64,000 bases of DNA from Akkermansiaceae bacterium (GCA_024233085.1 JACKQC010000003.1:300157-364156), one strand, 5' to 3'; positions 6,647 to 15,696 are shown, counted from the stretch's first letter. The notes: a model not told the origin generated them from the letters alone. Translations and numbers: made by a program.

Positions 6647-9508
6647 ATGACCTCCCGCGAAATCCGGCAGTCCTTTCTCGATTTCTTCGCCGAAAAGCGG
6701 CACAGCATCGTGCCGTCGGCGTCGCTGATGCCGTCGTCCCCGAACCTGCTCTTCACCAACGCGGGGATGAACCAGTTCGTGCCCTATTTCCTTGGCACGG
6801 AATCGGCGCCCTACGATCCGCCGCGCGCCGCCGACACCCAGAAATGCATCCGCGCCGGGGGCAAGCACAACGACCTCGAGGACGTCGGCTACGACACCTA
6901 TCACCACACCTTTTTCGAGATGCTGGGGAACTGGTCCTTCGGCAATTACTTCAAAAAAGAGGCCATCGCCTGGGCCTGGGAACTGCTCGTCGATCGCTGG
7001 AAACTCCCGCCCAACCGCCTCTACGCGACCGTTTACAAACCCGGCCCGGGCGATCCGGCCGACTTCGATCAGGAAGCCCACGACCTCTGGGCGGCGGTCT
7101 TCGAGAAGGCCGGGCTCGATCCCGCCGTCCACATCGTCAACGGCAACAAGAAGGACAACTTCTGGATGATGGGCGACACCGGCCCCTGCGGTCCGTGCTC
7201 GGAAGTCCACGTCGACCTCACGCCGGCGGGCGACACCAAGGGCGCGCTGGTCAACGGCGACGACGCGCGCTGCATCGAGGTGTGGAATCTCGTCTTCATC
7301 CAGTTCAACGCCGAGCCGGACGGCAGCTTCCGCCCGCTCCCGGCCTGCCATGTGGACACCGGGATGGGCTTCGAGCGCGTCTGCTCGATCATCCAGTGCA
7401 CCAACGGCCTGACCGATTTTTCGAAGCTGCCGTCGAACTACAACACTGACGTGTTTTCGCCGATCTTCGACCGGCTTTCGGAGTTAAGCGGAAAGACCTA
7501 CACCGCCACCGTTCCCGAGGGCGGCCGACGCGAGGGCCTCGGCGAGCAGGAGCAGATCGATGTCGCTTTTCGCGTCATCGCGGACCATCTCCGCACGCTT
7601 TCGTTCTCGGTGGCGGACGGCATTCTCCCGAGCAACGAGGGCCGCGGCTACGTGTTGCGCCGAATTCTGCGGCGCGCGGTGCGGTTCGGACGGACGCTGG
7701 GGCTGACGGAGCCGTTTTTCTTCAAGCTCGTCGATGTGATCGCCGAGACGATGGGCGAGGTGTTTCCGGAAATCCGCAACCGCCGGCAAAAGGTGACCGA
7801 CACGCTGCGAAACGAGGAGGATTCCTTCAACCGCACGCTCGACAAGGGGATCCAGCTTTTCGAAAGCGCCGCGACGGAAGCGAATGCCATCTCCGGCGAG
7901 GACGCCTTCCGTCTCTACGACACCTACGGATTCCCGCTCGACCTGACTGAATTGATGGCTCGCGAGCGTGGCCTGGCGGTCGATGTCCCCGCGTTCGAGA
8001 CGCTCATGGAGGAACAGCGCCAGCGCGCCCGCCAGGACTACGAAAACAAGAAGGCGGTCGTCTCCGCCGGGGTGGATGATCTCGATGTGGGGGAAACGAA
8101 GTTCCTCGGTTACGAGTTCGACGAGGCCGAGGCGGTCATCGAAGCCATTGTCCCGGCGGACGCGGGGCATTACCAGGTCATTCTCGACCGCACGCCCTGC
8201 TACGCGGAGATGGGCGGCCAGGTCGGCGACACCGGGCTGATCCATGTGCCGGGCCACGATCGCACCGAAGTCGGCCGGCTCCGCGTTCTCGACACGGTAA
8301 AAAAGGGCAACGCCTTCGTGCACCTGACGGAACTGATCGAAGGCCGCGCGCCGGAACCGGGCGAAGGCGTCCGGATTTCCGTCGAGGAGACGCGCCGGCG
8401 CGGCGTCGAACGACACCATACGGCGACGCATCTGTTTCACTGGGCGCTGCACGAGATCGTGAATCCCGACGCGACGCAGCAGGGCTCGATGGTCGCGGAG
8501 GACCGGTTGCGATTCGATTTCAACTCCGTCGCCCTGACGCCGGCGCAGATCGCCGCGATCGAGGAGCGAGTGAACGCCCGCGTCGCCGACGATGACGGGG
8601 TGAGTTGGACGGAAGTGCCGCACGCCGAGGTTCGCGACCGGAACGACGTGATGCAGTTTTTCGGCGACAAATACGGCGAAAACGTCCGCGTGGTCCAGAT
8701 CGGCGGCCAAGCCGGCAAGCTCGACGGCTACTCGATGGAACTGTGCGGCGGCACCCATGTGCGGCGGACGGGCGAGATCGGCCTGTTCAAGGTGCGGAAG
8801 GAGGAGGCCATCGCCGCCGGCATCCGGCGGGTGGAGGCCGTCTGCGGCACAGCGGCGGCGGCTTATGTCTCCGAATTGGCGGAGCAGCTTCGGGCGGAGG
8901 CCGAACAGTTGGCCGAAAAGCTCGCCCTCGCCAACGCTGAACTGTCCAAAGCCGGCGCGGAACCCGTGGAGGCGCCTGTTCCTGCCGCCGAAGCCCAGGC
9001 CGCGCCGAATCTGGAAAATCCGACCGCCATCGGCGGTGTGAATGCATTCCTCCAAGCTCTGGAAAACCATCGCGACGCGCTGAAAAACGCCGCCGTCGAG
9101 GCCGACAAGCGTTTGAAAAAAGCCGCCACCGGCGCCGCCGCGCGCGAGGCCGCGGAGTGGCTCGAAGCCGCCGTCGCCGGGGCCGAGGGCGACGCGCCGA
9201 AGCGCCTCGTCGCGCGGCTGACGGGCGACAATCCGGCGCTCCTCCAGGAATCGCTGAACGGCCTCAAGGCCCGCCAATTCCCCGGTGTCGCGGTGCTGGC
9301 GCTCGTCGCCGACGGCACGGTCCATCTCGGCGCGCTGGTGCATCCGGACTTCACGAAGGCTTACCAGGCCGGAAAACTCGTGCGGGAGCTGACCGCCCTC
9401 GTCGGCGGCAGGGGCGGCGGAAAACCGGAGATGGCGCGCGGCGCCGGCGGCGACACCGGCAAGGTCGATGAAATGCTCGCCGCCGCCCGCGATAAGCTGG
9501 CGGGTTGA
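6647..9508 (+). CDS. alaS: Alanyl-tRNA synthetase
   Basis: Charges tRNA-Ala. At 953 residues it is longer than the E. coli enzyme (876); much of the surplus is an Ala/Glu/Pro-rich linker near residues 760-830 before the C-Ala domain. Domains in order are the class II catalytic core (REIRQSFLDFF, FTNAGMNQF, AGGKHNDLE-type motif 2), the tRNA-recognition helices, the editing domain with zinc site HHTATH and CGGTHV, and C-Ala ending in GGGKPEMARGAGG. ATG 6647 gives the family's usual MTSREIRQSF start; an in-frame ATG at 6623 would add eight residues. No ribosome site is visible at either. Confidence 0.97.
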   Translation: MTSREIRQSFLDFFAEKRHSIVPSASLMPSSPNLLFTNAGMNQFVPYFLGTESAPYDPPRAADTQKCIRAGGKHNDLEDVGYDTYHHTFFEMLGNWSFGNYFKKEAIAWAWELLVDRWKLPPNRLYATVYKPGPGDPADFDQEAHDLWAAVFEKAGLDPAVHIVNGNKKDNFWMMGDTGPCGPCSEVHVDLTPAGDTKGALVNGDDARCIEVWNLVFIQFNAEPDGSFRPLPACHVDTGMGFERVCSIIQCTNGLTDFSKLPSNYNTDVFSPIFDRLSELSGKTYTATVPEGGRREGLGEQEQIDVAFRVIADHLRTLSFSVADGILPSNEGRGYVLRRILRRAVRFGRTLGLTEPFFFKLVDVIAETMGEVFPEIRNRRQKVTDTLRNEEDSFNRTLDKGIQLFESAATEANAISGEDAFRLYDTYGFPLDLTELMARERGLAVDVPAFETLMEEQRQRARQDYENKKAVVSAGVDDLDVGETKFLGYEFDEAEAVIEAIVPADAGHYQVILDRTPCYAEMGGQVGDTGLIHVPGHDRTEVGRLRVLDTVKKGNAFVHLTELIEGRAPEPGEGVRISVEETRRRGVERHHTATHLFHWALHEIVNPDATQQGSMVAEDRLRFDFNSVALTPAQIAAIEERVNARVADDDGVSWTEVPHAEVRDRNDVMQFFGDKYGENVRVVQIGGQAGKLDGYSMELCGGTHVRRTGEIGLFKVRKEEAIAAGIRRVEAVCGTAAAAYVSELAEQLRAEAEQLAEKLALANAELSKAGAEPVEAPVPAAEAQAAPNLENPTAIGGVNAFLQALENHRDALKNAAVEADKRLKKAATGAAAREAAEWLEAAVAGAEGDAPKRLVARLTGDNPALLQESLNGLKARQFPGVAVLALVADGTVHLGALVHPDFTKAYQAGKLVRELTALVGGRGGGKPEMARGAGGDTGKVDEMLAAARDKLAG

Positions 9509-9530
9509 ACCAGCGGAGAGACGGGCGAAT

Positions 9531-10409
9531 TCAGCGTCGCTTTGGCCGCCGAAGAGCCCAGAAGATCCCGGCAATCGTCAGCAGCATCGCGCCCGAGGGC
9601 TCGGGCACCGCGGCATAGCTCGGGTAGGCCTGGATTCCCGAGGCCACCTGCTCCGGCGTGGCCGAAGTGTCGAATCCCGACGTGCGCCCCGAGGCGTCAA
9701 AGCTGTACTGTCCCCAGGAGGTGTAAACATACACATAGCTGGTGTCGCTGAATCCCGTGAAAACCGCCTGCGGCACAAAGGCGAAGAAATCCATCTGCCC
9801 GCTCCCCGCGAAGAGACTCGAGTCGATCAACACATAGCTCGTCGAGGTGGCGTTCATGTCATAAACCAATGTCCCGAGGGTGCCCAGATCCGCCACCGTG
9901 GAAGGCAGCGTCGCCGGATCGGTGTCGGTCCCGACGTAAATCCTGAACTCATCGAGGGACACATAACGGCTGTTTCCCCCGGTGCTCTCGTGGGTGTCGA
10001 AGGCGAAAACGTAGGAATCCCCCTCCACCGAGGGCGTCAGTTCCTGAACCGTCAGATACGGATCGAAACCGCCGGGAATACTGACGTCGTCAAACACGGA
10101 GCGGTTGTAGCCGTCCTGGGGGTCGGTGGCGGTCGAACCGTCCTGAACCCGGTAGAGATCGCGGAATCCACCCGAACCCGATCCGAAATCGTCCGAATTC
10201 AAAGATCGACGGAAAAAAGTCCCTTCGAGAAATCCCCCGATCACATCTTCCCCGAAGGGCGTATCGACGCCGGAATCCGAAACCGCCACGCCATCGATCA
10301 CGTCCCCGGTGAGATTGATGACGGATACCTGCGCCCTCGTCGTGTCCGGTGTTGCGAAGGAAAGCAACGCGAAGATGAAAACAGCCTCCCAAACATAGCC
10401 AATCTTCAT
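9531..10409 (-). CDS. PEP-CTERM anchored exported protein
   Basis: A 292-residue protein with an N-terminal signal peptide (about residues 1-26). The C-terminal sorting signal is VPEPSGAMLLTIAGIFWALRR: a PEP motif, a hydrophobic helix and a basic end. PEP-CTERM proteins are exported and processed by an exosortase. The middle is acidic and Ser/Thr/Gly-rich, with SLDEFRIYVGTDTD, typical of beta-rich surface proteins. Its start codon is embedded in a perfect palindrome (see the regulatory entry). Confidence 0.9.
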   Translation of the reverse strand: MKIGYVWEAVFIFALLSFATPDTTRAQVSVINLTGDVIDGVAVSDSGVDTPFGEDVIGGFLEGTFFRRSLNSDDFGSGSGGFRDLYRVQDGSTATDPQDGYNRSVFDDVSIPGGFDPYLTVQELTPSVEGDSYVFAFDTHESTGGNSRYVSLDEFRIYVGTDTDPATLPSTVADLGTLGTLVYDMNATSTSYVLIDSSLFAGSGQMDFFAFVPQAVFTGFSDTSYVYVYTSWGQYSFDASGRTSGFDTSATPEQVASGIQAYPSYAAVPEPSGAMLLTIAGIFWALRRPKRR

Positions 10410-10422
10410 AATTATGAAGATT
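10401..10422 (-). promoter_or_regulatory. Palindrome over the PEP-CTERM start codon
   Basis: A perfect 22-bp palindrome (half-site aatcttcataa) contains the ATG at 10409-10407. In the transcript it could fold into a 9-bp stem with a four-base loop that buries the start codon, or act in DNA as an operator. Just upstream, 10437-10446 and 10462-10471 form a second perfect 10-bp inverted repeat (ttagaatcaa / ttgattctaa), and aaaatgcgaa occurs twice (near 10471 and 10497). The tract is far more AT-rich than its surroundings. Confidence 0.55.
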
Positions 10423-10577
10423 ACGATTTTTATAAATTAGAATCAAGCACTATTTACGTTTTTGATTCTAAAAATGCGAAGAATTGTCGATATTGCAAAA
10501 ATGCGAATTAGGGATATTTTTTGGCTTTGGCGGATCGAAATTGAGAGTTTTCGGAAAAACGAAGAACCGCCCCTCGC

Positions 10578-11516
10578 TCAGGCCGGTTTGGTCCCGATCG
10601 CCATCAGTGTCTGAAAATGAGGGCTCTCCGGCTCACGATCCACGACCGCGAGATCGATATCCGAAAAACCCGCGGTTCTCAGGGCCTGATCGATCTCGAC
10701 TTCGGAAAAGCCGAACCAGACGTCAGCATAAAGTTCACGCGCGTCTTCGAAGCCGTGCTTGAGCAGGTCGAGAATGACGATTTTTCCGCCCGGTTTGAGG
10801 ATTCGAAAGGCGCTCGCCACCGCCAGGCGGGGTTTTTCGGCGTGGTGCAGCGCCTGGCTGAAAAAGGCGAGATCGACCGAGGCATCGTCGATCGGCGGTT
10901 CCTCGATGTCACCGAGTCGGTATTCGAGGTTTTTGAAGCCGTTTTCCCGCGCGATGCGGGCGCCGTATTCGACCATTTTCTCGGAATTGTCGATGGCGAT
11001 GACTTTTTCCGCCCGCTGGGCGAGGAGCTGGGAAAAAGTGCCCTCGCCGGCGCCGAGGTCGGCGATCACCAGCGGCGGCATCAGTTTGAGCAGCGTCTCG
11101 GCGAGCGCTTTCCACGACCGGCCCGGGCAGTAGGTGCGGCCGAATTTTCCCGCCAACTGGTCGAAGTAGGCGCGCGCCCGGTCCTTGCGTTTCCGCAGCG
11201 CCAGCTTCAGCGCGGCCCGGTCGGCGACGATTTCCGGGACGTCGCCCGAGGCGATGTCGAGCATTTCCAGCAGGCGGGCGCCGCCGTTTTTGGCGGAGGG
11301 ATCGCTGAAGGCGTAAATGATGTTTTTTCCCGCGCGGCGATCGGAAACCAGGCCGGCCTGCTTCAGTTGCGAGAGTTGGGACGAAATGCGCGACTGGCCC
11401 ATGGCCAGGATTTCCTGCAACTCGACCACCGAAAGGTCCTCCTGGCGCAGGAGGGACAGGATGCGCAGCCGGGTGGGATCGGCGATGAGACGGAGCGTTT
11501 TGAGAATTGACGCCAT
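10578..11516 (-). CDS. ArsR-family regulator fused to a SAM methyltransferase domain
   Basis: 312 residues. Residues 1-90 are an ArsR winged helix: ADPTRLRILSLLRQEDLSVVELQEILAMGQSRISSQLSQLKQAGLVSDRRAGKNIIYAF. Residues about 135-300 are a class I methyltransferase domain (VIADLGAGEGTFSQLL, VIAIDNSEKMVEYG, LRILKPGGKIVILDLL). It is divergent from metK, with 63 bases between starts. ArsR regulators of the SahR type control SAM-cycle genes in other bacteria by sensing S-adenosylhomocysteine. Its location next to metK-ahcY and its own SAM/SAH pocket make that role likely here, but this is inference. It could also be a stand-alone methyltransferase with a regulatory head. Confidence 0.85.
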   Translation of the reverse strand: MASILKTLRLIADPTRLRILSLLRQEDLSVVELQEILAMGQSRISSQLSQLKQAGLVSDRRAGKNIIYAFSDPSAKNGGARLLEMLDIASGDVPEIVADRAALKLALRKRKDRARAYFDQLAGKFGRTYCPGRSWKALAETLLKLMPPLVIADLGAGEGTFSQLLAQRAEKVIAIDNSEKMVEYGARIARENGFKNLEYRLGDIEEPPIDDASVDLAFFSQALHHAEKPRLAVASAFRILKPGGKIVILDLLKHGFEDARELYADVWFGFSEVEIDQALRTAGFSDIDLAVVDREPESPHFQTLMAIGTKPA

Positions 11517-11570
11517 CGGGGGTTTCGCTAAAGTATCAACCTATCACGATTTGTAAATACGAGCTTTACC
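11507..11570 (+). promoter_or_regulatory. Putative metK promoter and operator
   Basis: TTGACG at 11507-11512 and TAAAGT at 11529-11534 are spaced 16 bases apart and would start transcription about 40 bases before metK. Downstream is an inverted repeat gtaaa...tttac (11553-11557 and 11565-11569). This AT-rich spot in the divergent gap is the natural site for the ArsR-type protein to bind. The -10 match is only 4 of 6, so this is tentative. Confidence 0.35.
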
Positions 11571-11579
11571 CCTCACCCC

Positions 11580-12758
11580 ATGGCAGACCGTTACCTCTTC
11601 TCCTCCGAATCCGTCACCGAAGGTCACCCCGACAAGGTTTGCGACACGATTTCGGACAGCATCCTCGACGCCTGCTTCGAGCAGGACCCGGCCTCCCGCG
11701 TCGCCTGCGAGACGATGGTGAAGGACAATCTCGTCGTTCTGGGGGGCGAAATCACGACCCAGGCGCGGTTCGATCACCGCGAGGCGGTCCGCGCGGCGAT
11801 CGCGGAAATCGGTTACACGAACGCCGACTGCAAGTTCAACGCCGACAATTTCTTTTTCGTCAACGCCCTCGGCCAGCAGTCGCCCGACATCGCGCAGGGG
11901 GTCGACGCCCGCGCCGCCGACGACAAAACGACGGACGAACAGGGCGCCGGTGACCAGGGAATCATGTTCGGGTATGCCGTTCGCGAAACCGAAACGCTCA
12001 TGCCCGCGCCGATCGACTACTCGCACCGCCTTGGCGCGGCGCTCACCGCCCTGCGCAAGAGCGGCCAGCATCCCTGGCTGCGGCCCGACTCGAAGACCCA
12101 GGTCTCCATCGAATACGTCGACAACCGTCCCCACCGCATCACCGCCGTCGTCGTTTCCACCCAGCATGCCGCCGACATCGCAACGCCGGAGATCCGCGAG
12201 CTGCTCACCCGCGATCTCATCGAGAAAGTCCTCCCCGGCGACCTCCTCACCCCCGAAACCGAAATCCTCATCAATCCCACCGGCCTTTTCATCGTCGGGG
12301 GGCCGGAAGGCGACTGCGGCCTGACGGGCCGCAAAATCATTGTCGACACCTACGGCGGCATGGGGCGGCACGGGGGCGGCGCTTTTTCCGGAAAGGACCC
12401 GAGCAAGGTGGACCGTTCCGCGGCCTACATGTGCCGTTACGTGGCGAAAAACATCGTCGCCGCCGGTCTCGCCGAACGCTGCGAACTGCAGGTCGCCTAC
12501 GCGATCGGCCATCCGCGGCCGGTCAGCATCCGCGTCGACACTTTCGGGACCAACCAAATCGACGAAGCCAGGATCGAGGCCGCGGTCGCCGAGGTTTTCT
12601 CCTTCAAACCGGCCGACATTGTCGCTCAACTGAACCTGTTGCGGCCCATTTATCGCAAAACCACCAACTACGGCCACTTCGGACGCGAGGACGATCTCGA
12701 CGCCCTCACCTGGGAGCGCACCGACAAGGCCGAGGCGCTGAAGTCCGCCGTTTCCTGA
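11580..12758 (+). CDS. metK: S-adenosylmethionine synthetase
   Basis: Makes SAM from methionine and ATP. The 392 residues include all family signatures: SVTEGHPDKVCD (methionine/ATP site), GAGDQGIMFGYA, GGMGRHGGGAFSGKDPSKVDRSAAY and the C-terminal NYGHFGREDDLDALTWE. It is the first gene of a metK-ahcY pair, with a 41-bp palindromic element in the 94-base gap. Together with AhcY it forms the activated methyl cycle, and the divergent ArsR-methyltransferase is its probable regulator. Confidence 0.98.
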   Translation: MADRYLFSSESVTEGHPDKVCDTISDSILDACFEQDPASRVACETMVKDNLVVLGGEITTQARFDHREAVRAAIAEIGYTNADCKFNADNFFFVNALGQQSPDIAQGVDARAADDKTTDEQGAGDQGIMFGYAVRETETLMPAPIDYSHRLGAALTALRKSGQHPWLRPDSKTQVSIEYVDNRPHRITAVVVSTQHAADIATPEIRELLTRDLIEKVLPGDLLTPETEILINPTGLFIVGGPEGDCGLTGRKIIVDTYGGMGRHGGGAFSGKDPSKVDRSAAYMCRYVAKNIVAAGLAERCELQVAYAIGHPRPVSIRVDTFGTNQIDEARIEAAVAEVFSFKPADIVAQLNLLRPIYRKTTNYGHFGREDDLDALTWERTDKAEALKSAVS

Positions 12759-12770
12759 AAATTCCCGCCC

Positions 12771-12811
12771 GATCCAACAGGGTTAGGTCCGTGACCCAAC
12801 CCTGTTGACTC
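12771..12811. repeat. 41-bp double-palindrome element, copy 2
   Basis: Unit gatccaacagggttaggtc, spacer cgt, unit gacccaaccctgttgactc. It lies 12 bases after the metK stop, inside the metK-ahcY intergenic gap, so any transcript spanning both genes carries it. Confidence 0.85.
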
Positions 12812-12852
12812 CGCCCCCTTCACCACCCATCGCATCCCCAAGACCGAAAATC

Positions 12853-14283
12853 ATGAGCACCGTCGCTGAAACCACCCGGCTCGACTACAAGGTCGCCGAC
12901 ATCACCCTGGCCGAATTCGGCCGCAAGGAAATCTCCATCGCCGAACACGAGATGCCGGGCCTGATGGCCACGCGCCGCAAGTATGCCGCGGAAAAACCGC
13001 TCGCGGGCGTGCGCGTCATGGGCTCGCTGCACATGACGATCCAGACCGCCGTGCTCATCGAGACCCTTCGCGAACTGGGCGCGGACGTTCGCTGGTGTTC
13101 CTGCAATATTTTCTCCACCCAGGATCACGCCGCCGCCGCCATCGCCGCGGCGGGCGTCCCGGTCTTTGCCTGGAAGGGCGAAACGCTCGAGGAGTACTGG
13201 GACTGCACCCTGGACGCGCTGACCTGGCCGGACGGCTCGGGTCCGCAACTGATCGTGGACGACGGCGGCGACGCCACCCTGCTGATCCACAAGGGCGCGG
13301 AACTCGAGGAAGGCGCCGACTGGGTGAACTCGTCCAGCGAATCGCACGAGGAACAGGTCATCAAAGATCTCCTGAAACGGGTCAACGGGGAAAACCCGCT
13401 CAAGTGGACCGGGTATCTGAAGGACTGGCAAGGCGTCAGCGAGGAGACCACCACGGGCGTGCATCGTCTGTATGAAATGGCCAAGGCCGGCACCCTTCGC
13501 GTTCCCGCCATCAATGTGAACGATTCGGTGACGAAGTCGAAATTCGACAACCTCTACGGCTGCCGCGAATCCCTGGTGGACGGCATCAAACGCGCCACCG
13601 ACGTGATGGTTTCCGGCAAAGTCGGCGTGGTCTGCGGCTACGGCGACGTGGGCAAAGGCTGCGCCCAGGCCCTGCGCGCCCAAGGGGCGCAGGTCGTGGT
13701 CACCGAGGTCGATCCCATTTGCGCGCTGCAAGCGGCGATGGAGGGCTTCCGGGTGCTGACGGTCGAGGACACCCTCGGCTGGGCCGACATTTACGTCACC
13801 ACCACGGGAAACCGCGACATCATTCGCCTGGAACACCTGACGCAAATGAAGGACCAGGCCATCGTCTGCAACATCGGCCACTTCGACAACGAGATCCAGG
13901 TGGACGCGCTGGGCAAACATCCCGGCGTGACGCGTTCGAATGTGAAACCGCAGGTCGACCAGTACACCTTCGAGGACGGCCGCCAGCTCTATCTGCTGGC
14001 CGAGGGGCGGCTCGTCAATCTCGGCTGCGCCACGGGGCACCCGAGTTTTGTGATGTCGAACTCCTTCACCAATCAAACGCTGGCGCAGATCGATCTCTGG
14101 AAAAACCGCGAGACCTATCAGCCGGGACAGGTGATGGTCCTTCCCAAACATCTCGACGAGGAAGTCGCGCGGCTGCATCTCGAAAAAATCGGCGCCCGAC
14201 TGACGAAATTGACGCCCGAGCAGGCCAAGTACATCGGAGTGCCGGTCGAGGGCCCCTACAAACCGGATTCCTACCGTTATTGA
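12853..14283 (+). CDS. ahcY: Adenosylhomocysteinase
   Basis: Hydrolyses S-adenosylhomocysteine to adenosine and homocysteine, relieving product inhibition of methyltransferases. It has 476 residues from ATG 12853 (MSTVAETTRLDYKVADITLAEFG). Signatures are GSLHMTIQTAVLIETL, SSCNIFSTQDHAAAAI-like (here WCSCNIFSTQDH), the NAD site GYGDVGKGCAQALRAQGA, CNIGHFDNEI and the C-terminal KPDSYRY with the conserved Lys/Tyr that reach the NAD of the neighbouring subunit. An earlier in-frame ATG at 12805 adds only low-complexity residues. Confidence 0.98.
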   Translation: MSTVAETTRLDYKVADITLAEFGRKEISIAEHEMPGLMATRRKYAAEKPLAGVRVMGSLHMTIQTAVLIETLRELGADVRWCSCNIFSTQDHAAAAIAAAGVPVFAWKGETLEEYWDCTLDALTWPDGSGPQLIVDDGGDATLLIHKGAELEEGADWVNSSSESHEEQVIKDLLKRVNGENPLKWTGYLKDWQGVSEETTTGVHRLYEMAKAGTLRVPAINVNDSVTKSKFDNLYGCRESLVDGIKRATDVMVSGKVGVVCGYGDVGKGCAQALRAQGAQVVVTEVDPICALQAAMEGFRVLTVEDTLGWADIYVTTTGNRDIIRLEHLTQMKDQAIVCNIGHFDNEIQVDALGKHPGVTRSNVKPQVDQYTFEDGRQLYLLAEGRLVNLGCATGHPSFVMSNSFTNQTLAQIDLWKNRETYQPGQVMVLPKHLDEEVARLHLEKIGARLTKLTPEQAKYIGVPVEGPYKPDSYRY

Positions 14284-14348
14284 CGGTGGGAGGGAGTCGT
14301 TTTTTTGCGGTTGAATGACCGCGAAAAGGGTCCAGTGGTCTTGTTGAG

Positions 14349-14380
14349 GAGCGCGTGGGATGACCCACGCGCTCTTTTTT
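14349..14380 (+). terminator. Rho-independent terminator after ahcY
   Basis: A perfect 11-bp stem (gagcgcgtggg / cccacgcgctc) with a four-base loop atga is followed directly by six T. It ends only 10 bases before the first ECF sigma gene, so that gene must either be read through from ahcY or have its own start of transcription within or after the hairpin. Confidence 0.92.
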
Positions 14381-14390
14381 GTAATCCAAC

Positions 14391-15065
14391 GTGACCCAGA
14401 ACCCCTCAAACGAGCGTCCAAACTCGAAAGATCCCCTCGCCGGCGCCGCGGTGGACGAGGAGGGTTACGACGCCCTCTCGGACGCGGAATTGGTCGAGAC
14501 CTGCCGGAACGAACTGCCGCACGGCGGCGGGGCGTTCCGGTCCCTGCTCGTCCGCTACGAGGGGATCGTTTTCAACACCTGTCTCAAGATGCTGGGCAAT
14601 GTCCAGGACGCGGAGGAGGCCTGCCAGGATGCGTTCATGAGGGTTTACCACAAGATCGACCAGTTCGAAGGCCGCTCGACCTTCAAGACCTGGCTTTACC
14701 GCGTCGTCTGCAATCACTGCATGACCCGCCGCCGGCAGATGGCCATCCGGCGCGAGCGCGGCACCGAGATCCGCGAAGTCATCACCGCCGAGATGCTGGA
14801 GAAACAGGAAGATCAGACCGAAGCGGCGGACGCCGCGTCCGAGAAGGTCCACCAGGCCCTGGCACAACTGCGGGCGGAGGATCGCGAGATGATCGTGCTG
14901 CGCTTTGTCTCCGACCTGAGCCTGGAGGAGATGGCGGAGGTGCTCGATCTGAAGCTCAGCGCGACGAAAATGCGTCTCTATCGGGCGATCGACCGGTTCA
15001 AGGACGCGTTTCTCGAGCTTTCAAACGCGGAAGAAACCGAAAACGAGAAGGCCGGAACCCCATGA
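14391..15065 (+). CDS. ECF sigma factor 1
   Basis: A 224-residue RNA polymerase sigma factor of the extracytoplasmic function class. Region 2 is FRSLLVRYEGIVFNTCLKMLGNVQDAEEACQDAFMRVYHKIDQFEGRSTFKTWLYRVVCNHC. Region 4 is ALAQLRAEDREMIVLRFVSDLSLEEMAEVLDLKLSATKMRLYRAIDRFKD. GTG 14391 is the farthest start; an in-frame GTG at 14451 would trim a disordered head and leave room for a leader after the terminator. Its stop overlaps the start of the next gene (ATGA), so the two are translationally coupled. Confidence 0.92.
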   Translation: MTQNPSNERPNSKDPLAGAAVDEEGYDALSDAELVETCRNELPHGGGAFRSLLVRYEGIVFNTCLKMLGNVQDAEEACQDAFMRVYHKIDQFEGRSTFKTWLYRVVCNHCMTRRRQMAIRRERGTEIREVITAEMLEKQEDQTEAADAASEKVHQALAQLRAEDREMIVLRFVSDLSLEEMAEVLDLKLSATKMRLYRAIDRFKDAFLELSNAEETENEKAGTP

Positions 15066-15313
15066 AACCGATCACCGACGAACAACTGGCCGAAAAGGAA
15101 CGCGAAATCGCCGGGCTGATCGCCGGGCTCCGGGAACCGGATGTTCGCGATCCGGCGGAAAGATCTTCGGAGCGCATCGAGCGGATTCTTCGGCGAGCCG
15201 CCACGGAAATCCCCGCGCGACAGGCGGGATCGGGCGGGATCGCCGACGCGGTCATCGCAAAAATCGAGCGGCAACAAATTTCCAACGAATCGGAAAAGGA
15301 TGAAAAAAACTAA
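15062..15313 (+). CDS. Small partner of ECF sigma factor 1
   Basis: An 83-residue, highly charged protein overlapping the sigma gene by 4 bases. It has no membrane segment. Sequence like LAEKEREIAGLIAGLREPDVRDPAERSSERIERILRRA predicts helices. Position and coupling suggest an anti-sigma or sigma-accessory role, but the sequence shows no zinc-binding HxxxCxxC motif of classical anti-sigma factors. Function not recognised. Confidence 0.7.
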   Translation: MKPITDEQLAEKEREIAGLIAGLREPDVRDPAERSSERIERILRRAATEIPARQAGSGGIADAVIAKIERQQISNESEKDEKN

Positions 15314-15508
15314 TCCGCTGGCACTCAGGGGTTTTGACCAATTTCATTCCGGAACAAATAGTCGATCCGGAAAAATTTCTCTGGATTTGGATTTTTTTTT
15401 TCCTAGAATGTGACTCAGCCGAGAGGCCTGCGTGTCTTAAGGTGTCGATGGTCGCAAAGACCATTCGATTGAGAGAATTTACAATTTGTCCGGGCTTCGG
15501 CCTGGGCC

Positions 15509-15569
15509 GCCGCTGACGTCGTGGTCATGCTCCACGGTTCCTCCAACCCGGCGTCAGCGGCTCTTTTTT
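15509..15569 (+). terminator. Branched terminator after the ECF1 cassette
   Basis: Outer stem gccgctgacg (15509-15518) pairs with cgtcagcggc (15552-15561), followed by a T-run at 15562-15569 broken once by C. The loop holds an inner hairpin cgtgg / ccacg. A branched 3' end like this is unusual for a simple terminator and would also suit the end of a structured small RNA. Confidence 0.75.
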
Positions 15570-15696
15570 GTACCGCGGCGAAAACTCGATTCCTCGTCGG
15601 AAACTCGTTGGGAAAATCGGTTTTCCGTCACGTCCCGGCCCTTCGAGACAAGTTTTAATGTAACGTTTGTTACCTCCTCCCTCCCAATAAAGAGTC

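Noticed and set aside
7484..9574. Long open frame opposite alaS (696 codons)
   Set aside because: Antisense shadow of alaS; composition Arg/Gly/His-rich and no domain.
11517..12852. SAM or SAH riboswitch before metK or ahcY
   Set aside because: The leaders are 63 and 94 bases, the second mostly occupied by a 41-bp element; no riboswitch core was seen.
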